Shown: positions 39,106 through 48,126 of the stretch, piece after piece
How positions within the stretch are numbered: the stretch's first letter is position 1
Layout: each line of letters opens with the position of its first letter
Assembly: GCA_937928045.1 (NCBI GenBank)
Contig: CALFWO010000038.1
Span: 1-64,000 of the forward strand
DNA length: 64,000 nt
Source: an uncultured Saprospiraceae bacterium
GTDB lineage: Bacteria > Bacteroidota > Bacteroidia > Chitinophagales > Saprospiraceae
Direction of reading: 5' to 3'
The notes under the pieces: generated by a model
The model's input: the letters and a program-made list of their open reading frames with translations, nothing else
Database searches by the model: none
What the model was told of the DNA's origin: nothing
Translations under genes and position numbers: made by a program

Positions 39106-39630
39106 ATGGAGAAATTTACAATAACTGTCTACTCGGAAAATCAAACAGGATTACTCACCAGGGTGGTAACCGTTTTTACAAGAAGAAAAATAAATATAGA
39201 TACGTTAACTGTGTCTGAATCTTCTATTGAAGGCATTCATCGCTTCACTATCGCAGTTGAACTTGACGAAGGAAGCACTCGAAAAATCGTTGCTCAATTG
39301 GATAAACAAATCGATGTTTTGAAAGCCTTCTATTATCGAGCATCAGAAATCATACAGCAGGAAGTGGCATTATATAAAGTACCTACTTCTGCTTTCAACG
39401 GAGAAAAAACTTTAGAATATTTCATTCGGAGTTTCAACGCAAGAATTCTTGAAGTCGCTCCGGAATATGTCGTCATAGAAAAAACGGGACATAAAGCGGA
39501 TACCCAATTATTATTAAATGAATTAAAGTCCATTGGGATTTTTGAATTTGTTCGATCAGGAAGCGTTGCGATACCTAAAGTTATGGAGCCTTTGAATACC
39601 TATTTAAAAGCATTGCAAGAAATTGAATAA
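39106..39630 (+). CDS. ilvN: acetolactate synthase small (regulatory) subunit
   Basis: 174 residues from the ATG at 39106 (MEKFTITVYSENQTGLLTRV); an ATG at 39079 overlaps ilvB and adds nine residues not typical of the family. N-terminal ACT domain (about 1-75), then the C-terminal ALS_ss domain. The domain gives valine feedback control and activates the large subunit, so this operon has both transcript-level (attenuator) and enzyme-level control. Confidence 0.95.
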   Translation: MEKFTITVYSENQTGLLTRVVTVFTRRKINIDTLTVSESSIEGIHRFTIAVELDEGSTRKIVAQLDKQIDVLKAFYYRASEIIQQEVALYKVPTSAFNGEKTLEYFIRSFNARILEVAPEYVVIEKTGHKADTQLLLNELKSIGIFEFVRSGSVAIPKVMEPLNTYLKALQEIE

Positions 39631-39673
39631 TTAACAACCAATTATAAAAAGTAGATAATTTAAAAATAAGATT

Positions 39674-40732
39674 ATGGCAAAATTAAACTTTGGCGGAACA
39701 GAAGAAAATGTGGTAACTCGAGATGAATTCCCATTGAACAAAGCAAGAACAACTTTGCAAGATGAAACGATAGCCGTAATCGGCTATGGCGTGCAAGGTC
39801 CTGGTCAAGCATTGAATTTAAAAGACAACGGATTTAATGTGATAGTCGGACAGCGACAAAATTCACCAACTTGGAACAAAGCGGTCAACGACGGCTGGGT
39901 TCCTGGCGAAACATTATTCCCAATCGAAGAAGCTTGTAAGCAAGGAACAATTATTCAATATTTACTTTCTGACGCAGCTCAAATCGCTGTTTGGCCAACG
40001 GTGAAAAAACATTTGACTTCCGGAAAGGCCTTGTATTTTTCTCACGGTTTTGGAATCACATACAAAGAGCGAACGGGCATTGTTCCTCCAACAGATGTTG
40101 ATGTAATTTTGGTAGCACCAAAGGGATCTGGCACAAGCTTAAGAAGAATGTTCTTAGAAGACAGAGGATTAAATTCGTCTTACGCGATTTTTCAAGATGC
40201 TACGGGTAATGCTTTTGACAGAGTCGTAGCCCTAGGAATCGGCGTTGGTTCTGGTTACCTATTTGAAACCACTTTCAAAAAAGAAGTTTACTCTGATCTC
40301 ACAGGAGAACGCGGTACATTAATGGGCGCCATCGCTGGAATATTTGAAGCGCAATATGAAGTACTCAGAGCAAACGGACATTCTCCATCAGAAGCTTTCA
40401 ACGAAACGGTAGAAGAATTGACACAAAGTTTAATGCCATTGGTTGCTGAAAACGGAATGGATTGGATGTACGCCAATTGTTCAACTACAGCACAAAGAGG
40501 CGCATTGGATTGGAAAGGAAAATTCAAAGCGGCGACACTTCCGGTATTCTCAGAATTATACAAAGAAGTTGCTTGCGGAAATGAAGCACAGCGCTCTATC
40601 GATACGAATAGCCAAACTGATTACCGAGAAGGATTGGAAAAAGAATTAAAGGAGCTACGAGAATCCGAAATGTGGCAAGCGGGCCAAACTGTTCGTGGAT
40701 TGAGACCGGAAAGACAGGCAGTAGAAAAGTGA
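39674..40732 (+). CDS. ilvC: ketol-acid reductoisomerase
   Basis: 352 residues, the short (class I-like) form rather than the 490-residue form of enteric bacteria. NADPH motif GYGVQGPGQALNL, followed by VGQRQNSPTW; catalytic knot region with DLTGERGTLMGAIAG and E-rich C-terminal part. It rearranges and reduces acetolactate. Last gene of the tight ilvDBNC set; a 233-base repeat-bearing gap separates it from ilvA. Confidence 0.95.
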   Translation: MAKLNFGGTEENVVTRDEFPLNKARTTLQDETIAVIGYGVQGPGQALNLKDNGFNVIVGQRQNSPTWNKAVNDGWVPGETLFPIEEACKQGTIIQYLLSDAAQIAVWPTVKKHLTSGKALYFSHGFGITYKERTGIVPPTDVDVILVAPKGSGTSLRRMFLEDRGLNSSYAIFQDATGNAFDRVVALGIGVGSGYLFETTFKKEVYSDLTGERGTLMGAIAGIFEAQYEVLRANGHSPSEAFNETVEELTQSLMPLVAENGMDWMYANCSTTAQRGALDWKGKFKAATLPVFSELYKEVACGNEAQRSIDTNSQTDYREGLEKELKELRESEMWQAGQTVRGLRPERQAVEK

Positions 40733-40785
40733 TTTAGTTAAGTTGAAATTGGTTGAAGGGAGGACCGCTGCTCAACGCTGTAGTT

Positions 40786-40810
40786 GGTTGAAAATTTTTG
40801 ATTTTCAACC
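40786..40810. repeat. perfect inverted repeat after ilvC
   Basis: GGTTGAAAAT and ATTTTCAACC flank a 5-base loop. More GGTTGAA words lie around it (40751, and GCTCAACG at 40769). No T tract follows, so it is a hairpin of unknown role and may be a partial end to ilvC transcription. Confidence 0.6.
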
Positions 40811-40965
40811 CTCGATGCCTAACTCAATATGAAGTTCAATTTAGTTTCAATACTTGGAGTGATGAATTAATATTTGAGAATCCGTTTTACCAAATATAAA
40901 ATTCAATCAATTTCAACGATACACTTACAAAGCGACCTTTCAACAAACTTCAACCCAAAAGAGTT

Positions 40966-42228
40966 ATGGTAAAAAACAATATCGACATATTCTCCTTGGA
41001 ATCTATCTACGCCGCAAAGGCAAGGCTCCGCAAAATACTGGAGTCTACTCCTTTGATGAGAAACGATGGACTTTCCGATCAATATGAATGTGAGATCTTA
41101 TTAAAGCGAGAAGATCTCCAACGTGTTCGCTCCTATAAAATCCGAGGAGCTTATAACAAAATGGCTTCCATGGATGAGGAAGAATTGACCAAAGGAGTCA
41201 TTTGCGCCAGCGCTGGGAATCATGCTCAAGGAGTAGCACTAGCCTGTCAATTACTTAAAGTCAAAGGCTATATCTATATGCCAACGACTACTCCGGCGCA
41301 AAAGATAAAGAAGGTCAAGTTTTTTGGAAAATATTTTGTAGAAGTCATATTATTTGGTGACAGTTTTGACGATAGCTTCGAAGCTGCTAATGAACGATCG
41401 AAAAAAGAAGATCTGATTTTCGTACATCCTTTTGAAGATCCTTTGGTCATTCAAGGACAAGGTACTGTTGGCGCAGAAATAATCGAGCAAACTCCCGGTC
41501 ATATTGACTATGTCTTTTTGGGGATTGGAGGTGGAGGATTGGCTGCCGGTCTTGGGTCATTTTTAAAACAAGTAAGTCCTAAAACTAAGCTGATTGGAGT
41601 TGAACCCAGCGGAGCTGATGCCATGAGACAATCACTTGAACAAAATAAAATAGTTCGACTAGAAAAAATTGATTCCTTCGTTGATGGTGCAGCAGTAAAA
41701 AAAGTTGGTGAATTGAATTTCCAAATTGCAAAGCATGTACTTGATCATGTAGCAGTTGTCCCTGAAGGAAAAATTTGTCAAACAATTTTAAAATTGCACA
41801 ATGAAGAAGCAATTGTTGCTGAACCTGCAGGAGCACTTTCCATTGCTGTTTTAGATCAATATAAATCCGAAATCAAAGGCAAGCGCGTTGTCTGCGTGGT
41901 GAGTGGTGGAAATAACGACATCACTCGAACGGAAGAAATTAAAGAACGTGCTTTGCTTTATGAGGGTCTCAAACATTATTTCATTATTAAATTTCCGCAG
42001 CGAGCAGGAGCTTTGCTTGACTTTCTTACTAATGTACTCGGCCCAGATGACGACATCGCTCATTTTGAATACACAAAGAAACATAACCGGGAGGCTGGTC
42101 CAGCTTTAGTAGGTTTGGAAGTGAAAAGAAAAGAGGACTATCAAGCCTTGCTACAGCGGATGAAAGATCAGGACGTTGATTTTCGAGAAGTAAACCAAGA
42201 CGAGTTGCTGTTTGGATTGTTGGTTTAA
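40966..42228 (+). CDS. ilvA: threonine ammonia-lyase, biosynthetic
   Basis: 420 residues. PLP-binding Lys in VRSYKIRGAYNKM, ASAGNHAQG and the glycine-rich GIGGGGLAAG phosphate loop are all present. The last 80 or so residues are a single ACT-like regulatory domain (E. coli IlvA has two). It makes 2-oxobutyrate, the isoleucine-specific precursor, completing the isoleucine route with ilvDBNC. It could be transcribed by readthrough or from its own promoter; the gap contains hairpins. Confidence 0.95.
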   Translation: MVKNNIDIFSLESIYAAKARLRKILESTPLMRNDGLSDQYECEILLKREDLQRVRSYKIRGAYNKMASMDEEELTKGVICASAGNHAQGVALACQLLKVKGYIYMPTTTPAQKIKKVKFFGKYFVEVILFGDSFDDSFEAANERSKKEDLIFVHPFEDPLVIQGQGTVGAEIIEQTPGHIDYVFLGIGGGGLAAGLGSFLKQVSPKTKLIGVEPSGADAMRQSLEQNKIVRLEKIDSFVDGAAVKKVGELNFQIAKHVLDHVAVVPEGKICQTILKLHNEEAIVAEPAGALSIAVLDQYKSEIKGKRVVCVVSGGNNDITRTEEIKERALLYEGLKHYFIIKFPQRAGALLDFLTNVLGPDDDIAHFEYTKKHNREAGPALVGLEVKRKEDYQALLQRMKDQDVDFREVNQDELLFGLLV

Positions 42229-42229
42229 T

Positions 42230-42276
42230 GTTGAGGTTAGTTAAGTCCAATTACTTAATTATTAACTAACCTCAAC
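42230..42276. terminator. perfect 15-bp inverted repeat between convergent genes
   Basis: Arms 42230-42244 (GTTGAGGTTAGTTAA) and 42262-42276 (its exact complement) with a 17-base loop, between the convergent ilvA and DUF1761 genes. There is no clear T run, so termination is plausible but not proven. The GTTGA word links it to the repeats after ilvC. Confidence 0.55.
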
Positions 42277-42281
42277 TACAC

Positions 42282-42728
42282 CTATTGCCAAACATCCAGA
42301 ATACCTCCCATGATAGCAAAACAGATGATCCAGAAAAATGCGTTCATCGCATTTACTTTCCAACCAAGCTTGTGAAATATTCCTAAAGAAACTACCACTG
42401 GTACAATCGTTCCAAGTGCAAGCATAGATCCATGTAGTGCGCCATGACCAAAAGAGAAATTAGAATTGATGAATAGTTCTCCAGCATCATTGATGTCTTT
42501 GTGAACAAGTCCAATTACAAAATTTAAATTCAGCGCAAGGAAAATTGACAAAAGCATAGATCCTCCATACGCTAATGGCATATTGTTAGGAGTGAGTTCT
42601 TCTTCGGTCTTTCCCAAAGCGGATCTCCACGCATTTCCAAAGATTGGTCCGTAGTAGATGGCACCCACGACGCTAGGAATAAGTCCAGCTACGATAATTG
42701 CTAAATAGTTGATTGTTGGCATTACCAT
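42282..42728 (-). CDS. DUF1761 membrane protein
   Basis: 148 residues with four membrane segments. N-terminus YLAIIVAGLIPSVVGAIYYGP and the conserved FGNAWRSALGKTEEE fit DUF1761, a small family of unknown function. Two possible ATGs (42728 and 42722) differ by two residues. Single gene. Confidence 0.8.
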   Translation of the reverse strand: MVMPTINYLAIIVAGLIPSVVGAIYYGPIFGNAWRSALGKTEEELTPNNMPLAYGGSMLLSIFLALNLNFVIGLVHKDINDAGELFINSNFSFGHGALHGSMLALGTIVPVVVSLGIFHKLGWKVNAMNAFFWIICFAIMGGILDVWQ

Positions 42729-42921
42729 GATCAGTTAGTTTTCGTTAAAAAAAATTCAGAGAATAGTATAACCTTGGAGTAGTTGATTAAAAGTACAATT
42801 TAATTGCCTGAATTTAAACAAAATAGGCCTGCAACATTTTAATGTTGATTTGTTAAAGCCCCTAAATTAAGTATTAGCAATATTGAATAACTTCTTTACC
42901 TGCTAAATTTAAAGTCCTGCA

Positions 42922-43338
42922 TTAAGGGTGCGCAGCCACCCAAATTTCGCCATCTTCAAAGATTTCTTTTTTCCAAATAGGCACTGATTCTTTCAGGGTA
43001 TCAATTGCATATTCACAGGCTTCAAAAGCGGCCTTTCGGTGGGGCGTTGAAACAGCAATGACAACCGCGACATCCTTGATTCCCAGTACTCCAGTACGGT
43101 GATGAATCACAACATTAGTGGCACCAAACTTTTTCTCAATTGTAGTTGCGATTTTATACATTTCTTTTACGGCCATGGGAGCATAAGCTTCGAATTCTAA
43201 TCGTTTTACAGCCTTCCCTTTGGTTTGATCTCGGACAGTTCCAACAAAGACAACCACACCTCCTGCAGACGGATCTTTTACAAGTTCAGTGCATTCATCA
43301 GCAGACAAAGGAATATCGGAAAGTTGAATATTGATCAT
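42922..43338 (-). CDS. moaE: molybdopterin synthase catalytic subunit
   Basis: 138 residues. GAVVVFVGTVRD-like N-terminus (GGVVVFVGTVRDQ), HRTGVLGIKDVAVVIAVSTPHR, and the catalytic-site lysines in VPIWKKE are intact. With MoaD it puts sulfur onto cyclic pyranopterin monophosphate to make molybdopterin. The moaD gene ends 14 bases upstream. No other cofactor genes are here. Confidence 0.93.
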   Translation of the reverse strand: MINIQLSDIPLSADECTELVKDPSAGGVVVFVGTVRDQTKGKAVKRLEFEAYAPMAVKEMYKIATTIEKKFGATNVVIHHRTGVLGIKDVAVVIAVSTPHRKAAFEACEYAIDTLKESVPIWKKEIFEDGEIWVAAHP

Positions 43339-43352
43339 GTTAAACCCTTGAA

Positions 43353-43592
43353 TTAACCACCAGAAACGGGTGGAATAATGACGACTTCTTTATCTTCGCT
43401 CAGCAAAAAAGTATCCTCTTGATATTCTTCATCAACCGCAAAAGACAATTTTTTTAAATCCGAAAAAGCCGGAAATCGTTCTAGCAAGTTTGATTTTAGA
43501 TCGGCAATAGAGGACCCCTCAAATACAAATTCTTGTTGCCGATGCGTCAAAATGTCTTTGGCAATTCCGAATGCTACTAATTTGATTTTCAC
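43353..43592 (-). CDS. moaD: molybdopterin synthase sulfur carrier subunit
   Basis: 79 residues, ubiquitin-like fold, ending in VSGG; the C-terminal Gly-Gly is the thiocarboxylate carrier. Directly precedes moaE, forming the two-subunit synthase. Confidence 0.92.
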   Translation of the reverse strand: MKIKLVAFGIAKDILTHRQQEFVFEGSSIADLKSNLLERFPAFSDLKKLSFAVDEEYQEDTFLLSEDKEVVIIPPVSGG

Positions 43593-43754
43593 AGTAAAAA
43601 TTAAGCTTTCTAATTTTGACCAAGGTTAACCTTGATATCCTAAAATTAAAAGTAAAAGAATTTTGATTGAATACAGTTCTTAGCACCGAAGATTGACTAA
43701 AAGAATCGCCAAAGTCCACAAGAATTGATCACAATCCACTTTTTTCCAACTAAT

Positions 43755-43787
43755 TTTGTTCGAAGAATGTCAGATTACGCATATTTG
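43755..43787 (+). promoter_or_regulatory. candidate Bacteroidota-type promoter
   Basis: TTTG at 43755-43758, 21-base spacer, CATATTTG at 43780-43787 (one mismatch). The predicted start is near 43793, about 70 bases before the gene at 43863. Confidence 0.4.
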
Positions 43788-43862
43788 TAGTCCCAAGCGC
43801 AACGTTTCGCATCTTTAACTGTTGAAATATGACAACAGTAGAAAAATTTTAAATTTTGTTCC

Positions 43863-44885
43863 ATGGACAAATATTGGGAAATCTTCATCAATGGATACAG
43901 CGGCTATGCCAGCTATTTGTGGAAGGAAATTACAAATCCAGGCTACAATAGTTACTTCTATTGGTTGATTATGATTTCTTGCACATTCTTTGTCTTCGAA
44001 GTCATTATTCCTTGGCGAAAAAAACAAAGCATCATTCGCAAAGATTTTTGGATGGATGCTTTTTACATGTTTTTCAACTTCTTTCTTTTTTCATTGATTA
44101 TTTACAATGCTGCTTCGGACCTCATCGTCAACTTATTTAACGATGGAATCGGAGCATTAACTGGATTCAACTTGCAAGCCAATAATCCTTTGCAAAGTTT
44201 CCCTTACTGGGCTATATTAATAATAGGATTTGTTGTTCGCGACTTTGTGCAGTGGTGGGTGCACCGTCTGTTGCATTTTAATGAAAAGCTGTGGGAATTT
44301 CACAAAGTTCATCATTCGGTGGAACAAATGGGATTTGCAGCGCACTTGCGCTACCATTGGATGGAAAATGTTGTTTACAGAACTTTAGAATATATTCCGT
44401 TGGCACTTTTGGGAATTGGCTTGTACGACTTTTTTGTAATTCACATTTTTACTTTGGCTTGGGGTCATTACAACCATGCAAATATCAGTATCGATAAAAA
44501 AATAACAGGTGGCATCCTTGGCTTGCTTTTAGGGATCGTAATCGCCTTTGGATTAGCGGATGTTGCTTTGTTCCAAGATCCAACTATAACGGTTCAACTC
44601 TCTATTATTTTTGTCTCAACATCCATTGGTGCATTTATCTTAGGACCTCAAATGAAATACCTTTTCAATTCGCCAGAGATGCATATCTGGCATCACTCCT
44701 ATGAACTACCTGAAGATAGACACACTGGGGTAAACTTTGGATTAACATTAGCACTTTGGGATTATATTTTCGGAACTGCTTATATCCCCAAAGATGGACG
44801 TGAGATTCGCCTTGGGTTTCCAGGCGTTGAAGAGTTTCCTGAAAATTTTATCGAGCAGAATATGGTGGGGGTGAAAAAAAAGTAG
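43863..44885 (+). CDS. sterol desaturase / fatty acid hydroxylase family membrane protein
   Basis: 340 residues with several membrane spans. The histidine boxes of the di-iron family are visible: HRLLH, HKVHH, HLRYH and HIWHH further on. These enzymes put hydroxyl groups or double bonds into lipids with O2. The exact substrate is not predictable; in bacteria the family includes carotenoid and sphingolipid hydroxylases. Single gene with its own promoter candidate. Confidence 0.85.
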   Translation: MDKYWEIFINGYSGYASYLWKEITNPGYNSYFYWLIMISCTFFVFEVIIPWRKKQSIIRKDFWMDAFYMFFNFFLFSLIIYNAASDLIVNLFNDGIGALTGFNLQANNPLQSFPYWAILIIGFVVRDFVQWWVHRLLHFNEKLWEFHKVHHSVEQMGFAAHLRYHWMENVVYRTLEYIPLALLGIGLYDFFVIHIFTLAWGHYNHANISIDKKITGGILGLLLGIVIAFGLADVALFQDPTITVQLSIIFVSTSIGAFILGPQMKYLFNSPEMHIWHHSYELPEDRHTGVNFGLTLALWDYIFGTAYIPKDGREIRLGFPGVEEFPENFIEQNMVGVKKK

Positions 44886-44952
44886 CTTGAAATCTATGCT
44901 TTTAAACGTTGGCCAAAGATTTCTTGCAAGCAATAATAAAAACGGTTTACAC

Positions 44953-45399
44953 CTATTTTATGGCATTAGTCAATATATCTACTACCCTATCATCCAATAC
45001 TTCTAAAGATTCAATGATTCTTGGATCGCCAGGAATTTGCTCATCGTCTGCCAGATCGCTTTTCGAATAATTATCTTCTAATTTTTTATAAATATAATCA
45101 GCTAGCAACTTACGATTCAACAACTTCTCGGGATCTTCATGTCGTTGAATTTCCATAATGTTGGAACCTAAAAGTTGACGCTGATAATTTTCAGCCTGCA
45201 TTTTGGCACCATGCATCGCTTGTAATAAAATATCATAATCCGATTGCAATTGAAATAGTCCGGTTTTTAGTTTCGCCATTTCTGCATGCAAATTAGCAAT
45301 TGGTACTTTAGACCATTTCCTTTGCGTGATTATGCCTAAAATAAAGCCTGCTAACAACAGGATTAGAGATACGAGTACATAAGTGGATAGGGGCGACAT
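44953..45399 (-). CDS. small membrane-anchored coiled-coil protein
   Basis: 148 residues. One N-terminal membrane helix (about 6-25), then a helical, coiled-coil-like part (about 35-90) and an acidic end. I do not recognise a family. Its ATG overlaps the previous gene's stop by one base (TAATG), so the two are co-translated and probably function together. Confidence 0.6.
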   Translation of the reverse strand: MSPLSTYVLVSLILLLAGFILGIITQRKWSKVPIANLHAEMAKLKTGLFQLQSDYDILLQAMHGAKMQAENYQRQLLGSNIMEIQRHEDPEKLLNRKLLADYIYKKLEDNYSKSDLADDEQIPGDPRIIESLEVLDDRVVDILTNAIK

Positions 45400-45914
45400 T
45401 ACGGAATTAGTTTTGAGTCATTGAAGCATTCAAAAGTTAATACTTGCTTCAATTTCTTTGAGGTATCTTTCGAAGAAGTTATCAAAATTCTTGGGGCAGC
45501 TATTCCAGCAGCAATCAATTCTTGCTTTAAAAAACCAGCTCTGGCTTCACCAAGATCGACGTATCCACCAAGATGTACATCGCCTTCGCTAGAGAGAAAA
45601 TGACCAGTTATTTTAAGGACTTTTTCGTTATTAAACTTCAGGTAGTCTACTAAGGGTGGAAGCGTTTGAAACTTCCAATCTCTATTCTCAGGTGCTATTT
45701 GCATTTGAGTGTATGCTGGTACAGGAAGCGCTTCAATAATTTTGCTTTCGTTGAAATAAACATCAACTGCGCTATTAGTGAAAATAGTTTTCTCCAGAAA
45801 ATTCGGTTGTACTCCAATAAAATGACTTTGAATTTCTGCACGAGCAAAAAATCCTAAAATCAATAGTACCATTAAAAGGCAAATTGGAATGCCCCACTTT
45901 AGTTTCATCGTCAA
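45399..45914 (-). CDS. small membrane protein with degenerate OmpA-like domain
   Basis: 171 residues. N-terminal membrane helix (about 8-24). Residues 95-165 read like an OmpA C-terminal domain: LKITGHFLSSEG, LGEARAGFLKQELIAAGIAAPRI. The usual DxxG of GHTDxxG is replaced by HFLSSEG, so peptidoglycan binding is uncertain. First gene of a two-gene unit with the coiled-coil protein. Confidence 0.6.
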   Translation of the reverse strand: MTMKLKWGIPICLLMVLLILGFFARAEIQSHFIGVQPNFLEKTIFTNSAVDVYFNESKIIEALPVPAYTQMQIAPENRDWKFQTLPPLVDYLKFNNEKVLKITGHFLSSEGDVHLGGYVDLGEARAGFLKQELIAAGIAAPRILITSSKDTSKKLKQVLTFECFNDSKLIP

Positions 45915-45956
45915 GTTATTAATTTATAAATTTAGGGAATTTTTAAAACCTAGACA

Positions 45957-46862
45957 ATGGATTGGAGGAGCGGTATAAAGGGATTTGGAGAATACTTGCA
46001 ATTGGAGCGCTCATTGTCTGTACATTCCATTGAAGCCTATCTTCGCGATGTTGGCAAATTACGATCTTTTATTGAAGATGAACATCCGGATACCAGTCCT
46101 TTGAACATACGGTACGAGCAAATTCAGCAGTTTGTAAGTTTTATTCATGGTTTGGGGATGGGGCCAAGGTCTCAGGCTAGGATACTTTCAGGCATCAAAG
46201 CTTTCTTTAAATTTTTATTGGTGGAAGATCTAATCGATGTAGATCCTGCAGAATTGGTGGAAGGTCCTAAGTTAGCCAGAAAGATTCCAGATGTATTGAG
46301 TTATGAAGAGATTCAATCCATTTTGGAGGCGGTCGATCTATCCGAGCCTCAAGGCACGCGCAATCGAGCGATCCTGGAGACATTGTATGCCTGTGGTCTA
46401 CGGGTTTCTGAATTGATCAATTTGAAATTGAACAATATGCATTTGGATTTAGGATTCCTAAAAGTTCACGGGAAAAATAATAAAGAACGATTGGTGCCCA
46501 TAGGAGGTGCGGCGATTAAACACATCAAGTTATACCTAGATCATGTTCGCCGTTTACAAAAAAACATCAAAGCTGGAGAAGAGAACATTGTCTTTTTGAA
46601 TCGTAGAGGACACCGATTGACTCGAGTGATGATTTTTACAATTGTGAAACAGATGGTAAAAAAAGCGGGAATACAAAAAACGATCAGTCCGCACACATTT
46701 AGACATTCGTTTGCGACTCATTTGGTGGAAGGTGGCGCTAATTTGCGCGCAGTACAAGATATGCTAGGCCATGAATCGATAACCACAACGGAAATTTATA
46801 CCCACTTAGATCGTGACTTTCTAAGACAGACATTAATGCAATTTCATCCAAGGGCGAAGTAA
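45957..46862 (+). CDS. xerD: tyrosine recombinase XerD-type
   Basis: 301 residues, length and layout of chromosomal XerC/D: N-terminal SAM-like domain (1-90) then catalytic domain. Catalytic residues are visible: Arg in ACGLRVSEL, Lys in VHGKNNKERL, HTFRH, GHESITTTEIY with the nucleophile Tyr in IYTHL. No attachment site or phage gene is nearby, so it is the housekeeping chromosome-dimer resolution enzyme rather than a mobile integrase. XerC versus XerD cannot be settled without comparison. Confidence 0.88.
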   Translation: MDWRSGIKGFGEYLQLERSLSVHSIEAYLRDVGKLRSFIEDEHPDTSPLNIRYEQIQQFVSFIHGLGMGPRSQARILSGIKAFFKFLLVEDLIDVDPAELVEGPKLARKIPDVLSYEEIQSILEAVDLSEPQGTRNRAILETLYACGLRVSELINLKLNNMHLDLGFLKVHGKNNKERLVPIGGAAIKHIKLYLDHVRRLQKNIKAGEENIVFLNRRGHRLTRVMIFTIVKQMVKKAGIQKTISPHTFRHSFATHLVEGGANLRAVQDMLGHESITTTEIYTHLDRDFLRQTLMQFHPRAK

Positions 46863-46874
46863 TTTTATAAAAAA

Positions 46875-46910
46875 GAGGACTTCACATTAATGAAGTCCTC
46901 AAATTTTTAG
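46875..46910. terminator. intrinsic terminator after xerD
   Basis: Perfect 10-bp stem (GAGGACTTCA and TGAAGTCCTC), 6-base loop, followed by AAATTTTT. It lies 12 bases past the xerD stop, and A runs upstream could let it also serve the minus-strand gene ending at 46974. Confidence 0.85.
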
Positions 46911-46973
46911 TCAAACCCATCTTCCTATTTAAGGAAATTACACAATCAATTCTAGGTACTGAAGTTAGCAGAT

Positions 46974-47324
46974 CTAGCATATAATTGTAGAGCTAATCGC
47001 ATCACTTGTTGCTGCATAATACTCACCGAGATCTATTATGTTGTTAATATCCTTTTCCAAAGCTATTATTCGGCTTCCTTCAATAAATTCGATAAGATTC
47101 TCATTCTCAACAATGTGTTCAATGCCAGGACCTGTGCTAAATAAATAATCAATTATAGCGTCTCGTATTTCAACAATCTCTATACTTGGCTTTTGAGCTA
47201 TTTCTGGAGCTATGTTTATGATTATTTTATCAATCGGTCGAGATCCAGTAACAATAATAACGGCGCCTTTAACAAATTTTACCAATGTGGGCTCCTCTGC
47301 AGATGTTGATTGAAACAAATTCAT
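46974..47324 (-). CDS. unknown 116-residue protein in accessory patch
   Basis: 116 residues, no signal peptide and no recognised family. It is rich in Ile (about 23) and acidic residues, with repeated hydrophobic stretches (AVIIVTGSRPIDKIIINIAP), and ends in SSTIIC. It lies downstream of the sigma-like gene on the same strand (97-base gap), so it may be that gene's cargo or partner. It could be a small alpha/beta domain. Confidence 0.5.
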   Translation of the reverse strand: MNLFQSTSAEEPTLVKFVKGAVIIVTGSRPIDKIIINIAPEIAQKPSIEIVEIRDAIIDYLFSTGPGIEHIVENENLIEFIEGSRIIALEKDINNIIDLGEYYAATSDAISSTIIC

Positions 47325-47421
47325 AATTCTATTATTTTAATGTTATATAATAAATCGGAGAATAGAATAATTTTGCACGGTCTAATTTGCATTGTTATTT
47401 TATTCTCCGACCAGGGGTTGG

Positions 47422-47985
47422 TTAGATATACTTCTTTAAAATTTCTCGAATCCTTCGCTTACAGGTACGAATTGAACCGCGCTTTATATTCGTTATTTCA
47501 GAAATTTCTGGCGTCGTACGGCCTTGAATCATTAAATCAAATATTATTAAGTTTTTCTCGGATCTAGTTTTCTTCGAAATAATTTCTCTAAATTTCATCA
47601 CCTCTTCTTTAACAATGAAACTTAAAGGTGTTATAGCGGATTGATCACGAGTTATTTCTTCAACAATCTCCATTGTTTGAATTTTTCGGTCTCGTTTCTG
47701 TTTGGTTAAGAGATTCCAAATGAATCGGTTTCTTATATAACCAAATGAATATTGCCATGACTTAAAAACTCCTTTAATTCTTTCTTCGCTCCAGCCGCAT
47801 AAATAAACACCGAAATCTTGCACAGCATCTTCTGCCTCTGTGATAGACAACCCCCTTTTAACCGCTGCTGCTAAAAGGGCTGCACCATAGTTTTTAATAA
47901 ACGTCCCGATAATCGCGTTTTTGGTGATAATGGAGGGGTTTCGTATGATAGCCTCCTTTATTTCACCCTTGTAACCATTTTCCAT
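47422..47985 (-). CDS. divergent sigma-70-like regulator
   Basis: 187 residues from the ATG at 47985 (MENGYKGEIKEAIIRN); another start lies 13 codons upstream. Region 2-like motif TEAEDAVQDFGVYLCGW (about 50-66) and a C-terminal helix-turn-helix with TTPEISEITNIKRGSIRTCK (about 160-180) fit a distant ECF sigma factor. It has no adjacent FecR or receptor, and is unlike the other two sigma factors here. Neighbours are an unknown small protein and a small membrane protein. Confidence 0.65.
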   Translation of the reverse strand: MENGYKGEIKEAIIRNPSIITKNAIIGTFIKNYGAALLAAAVKRGLSITEAEDAVQDFGVYLCGWSEERIKGVFKSWQYSFGYIRNRFIWNLLTKQKRDRKIQTMEIVEEITRDQSAITPLSFIVKEEVMKFREIISKKTRSEKNLIIFDLMIQGRTTPEISEITNIKRGSIRTCKRRIREILKKYI

Positions 47986-48126
47986 TAGATTAACATTTTG
48001 ATGAAAAAAATTAGATTCGAACAACTATTTATTCAACGACAAGATCTTTGAAAATCGTTTCACTCTAGTTTAGATTTTTTTCTAACCAGAAAAAACCTCA
48101 TTGAAATGAACTTCAATCATCTCCGA

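Noticed and set aside
45957-46862. Tyrosine recombinase as sign of a mobile element
   Set aside because: Length and layout match housekeeping XerC/D, and no attachment sites, tRNA or phage genes lie next to it.
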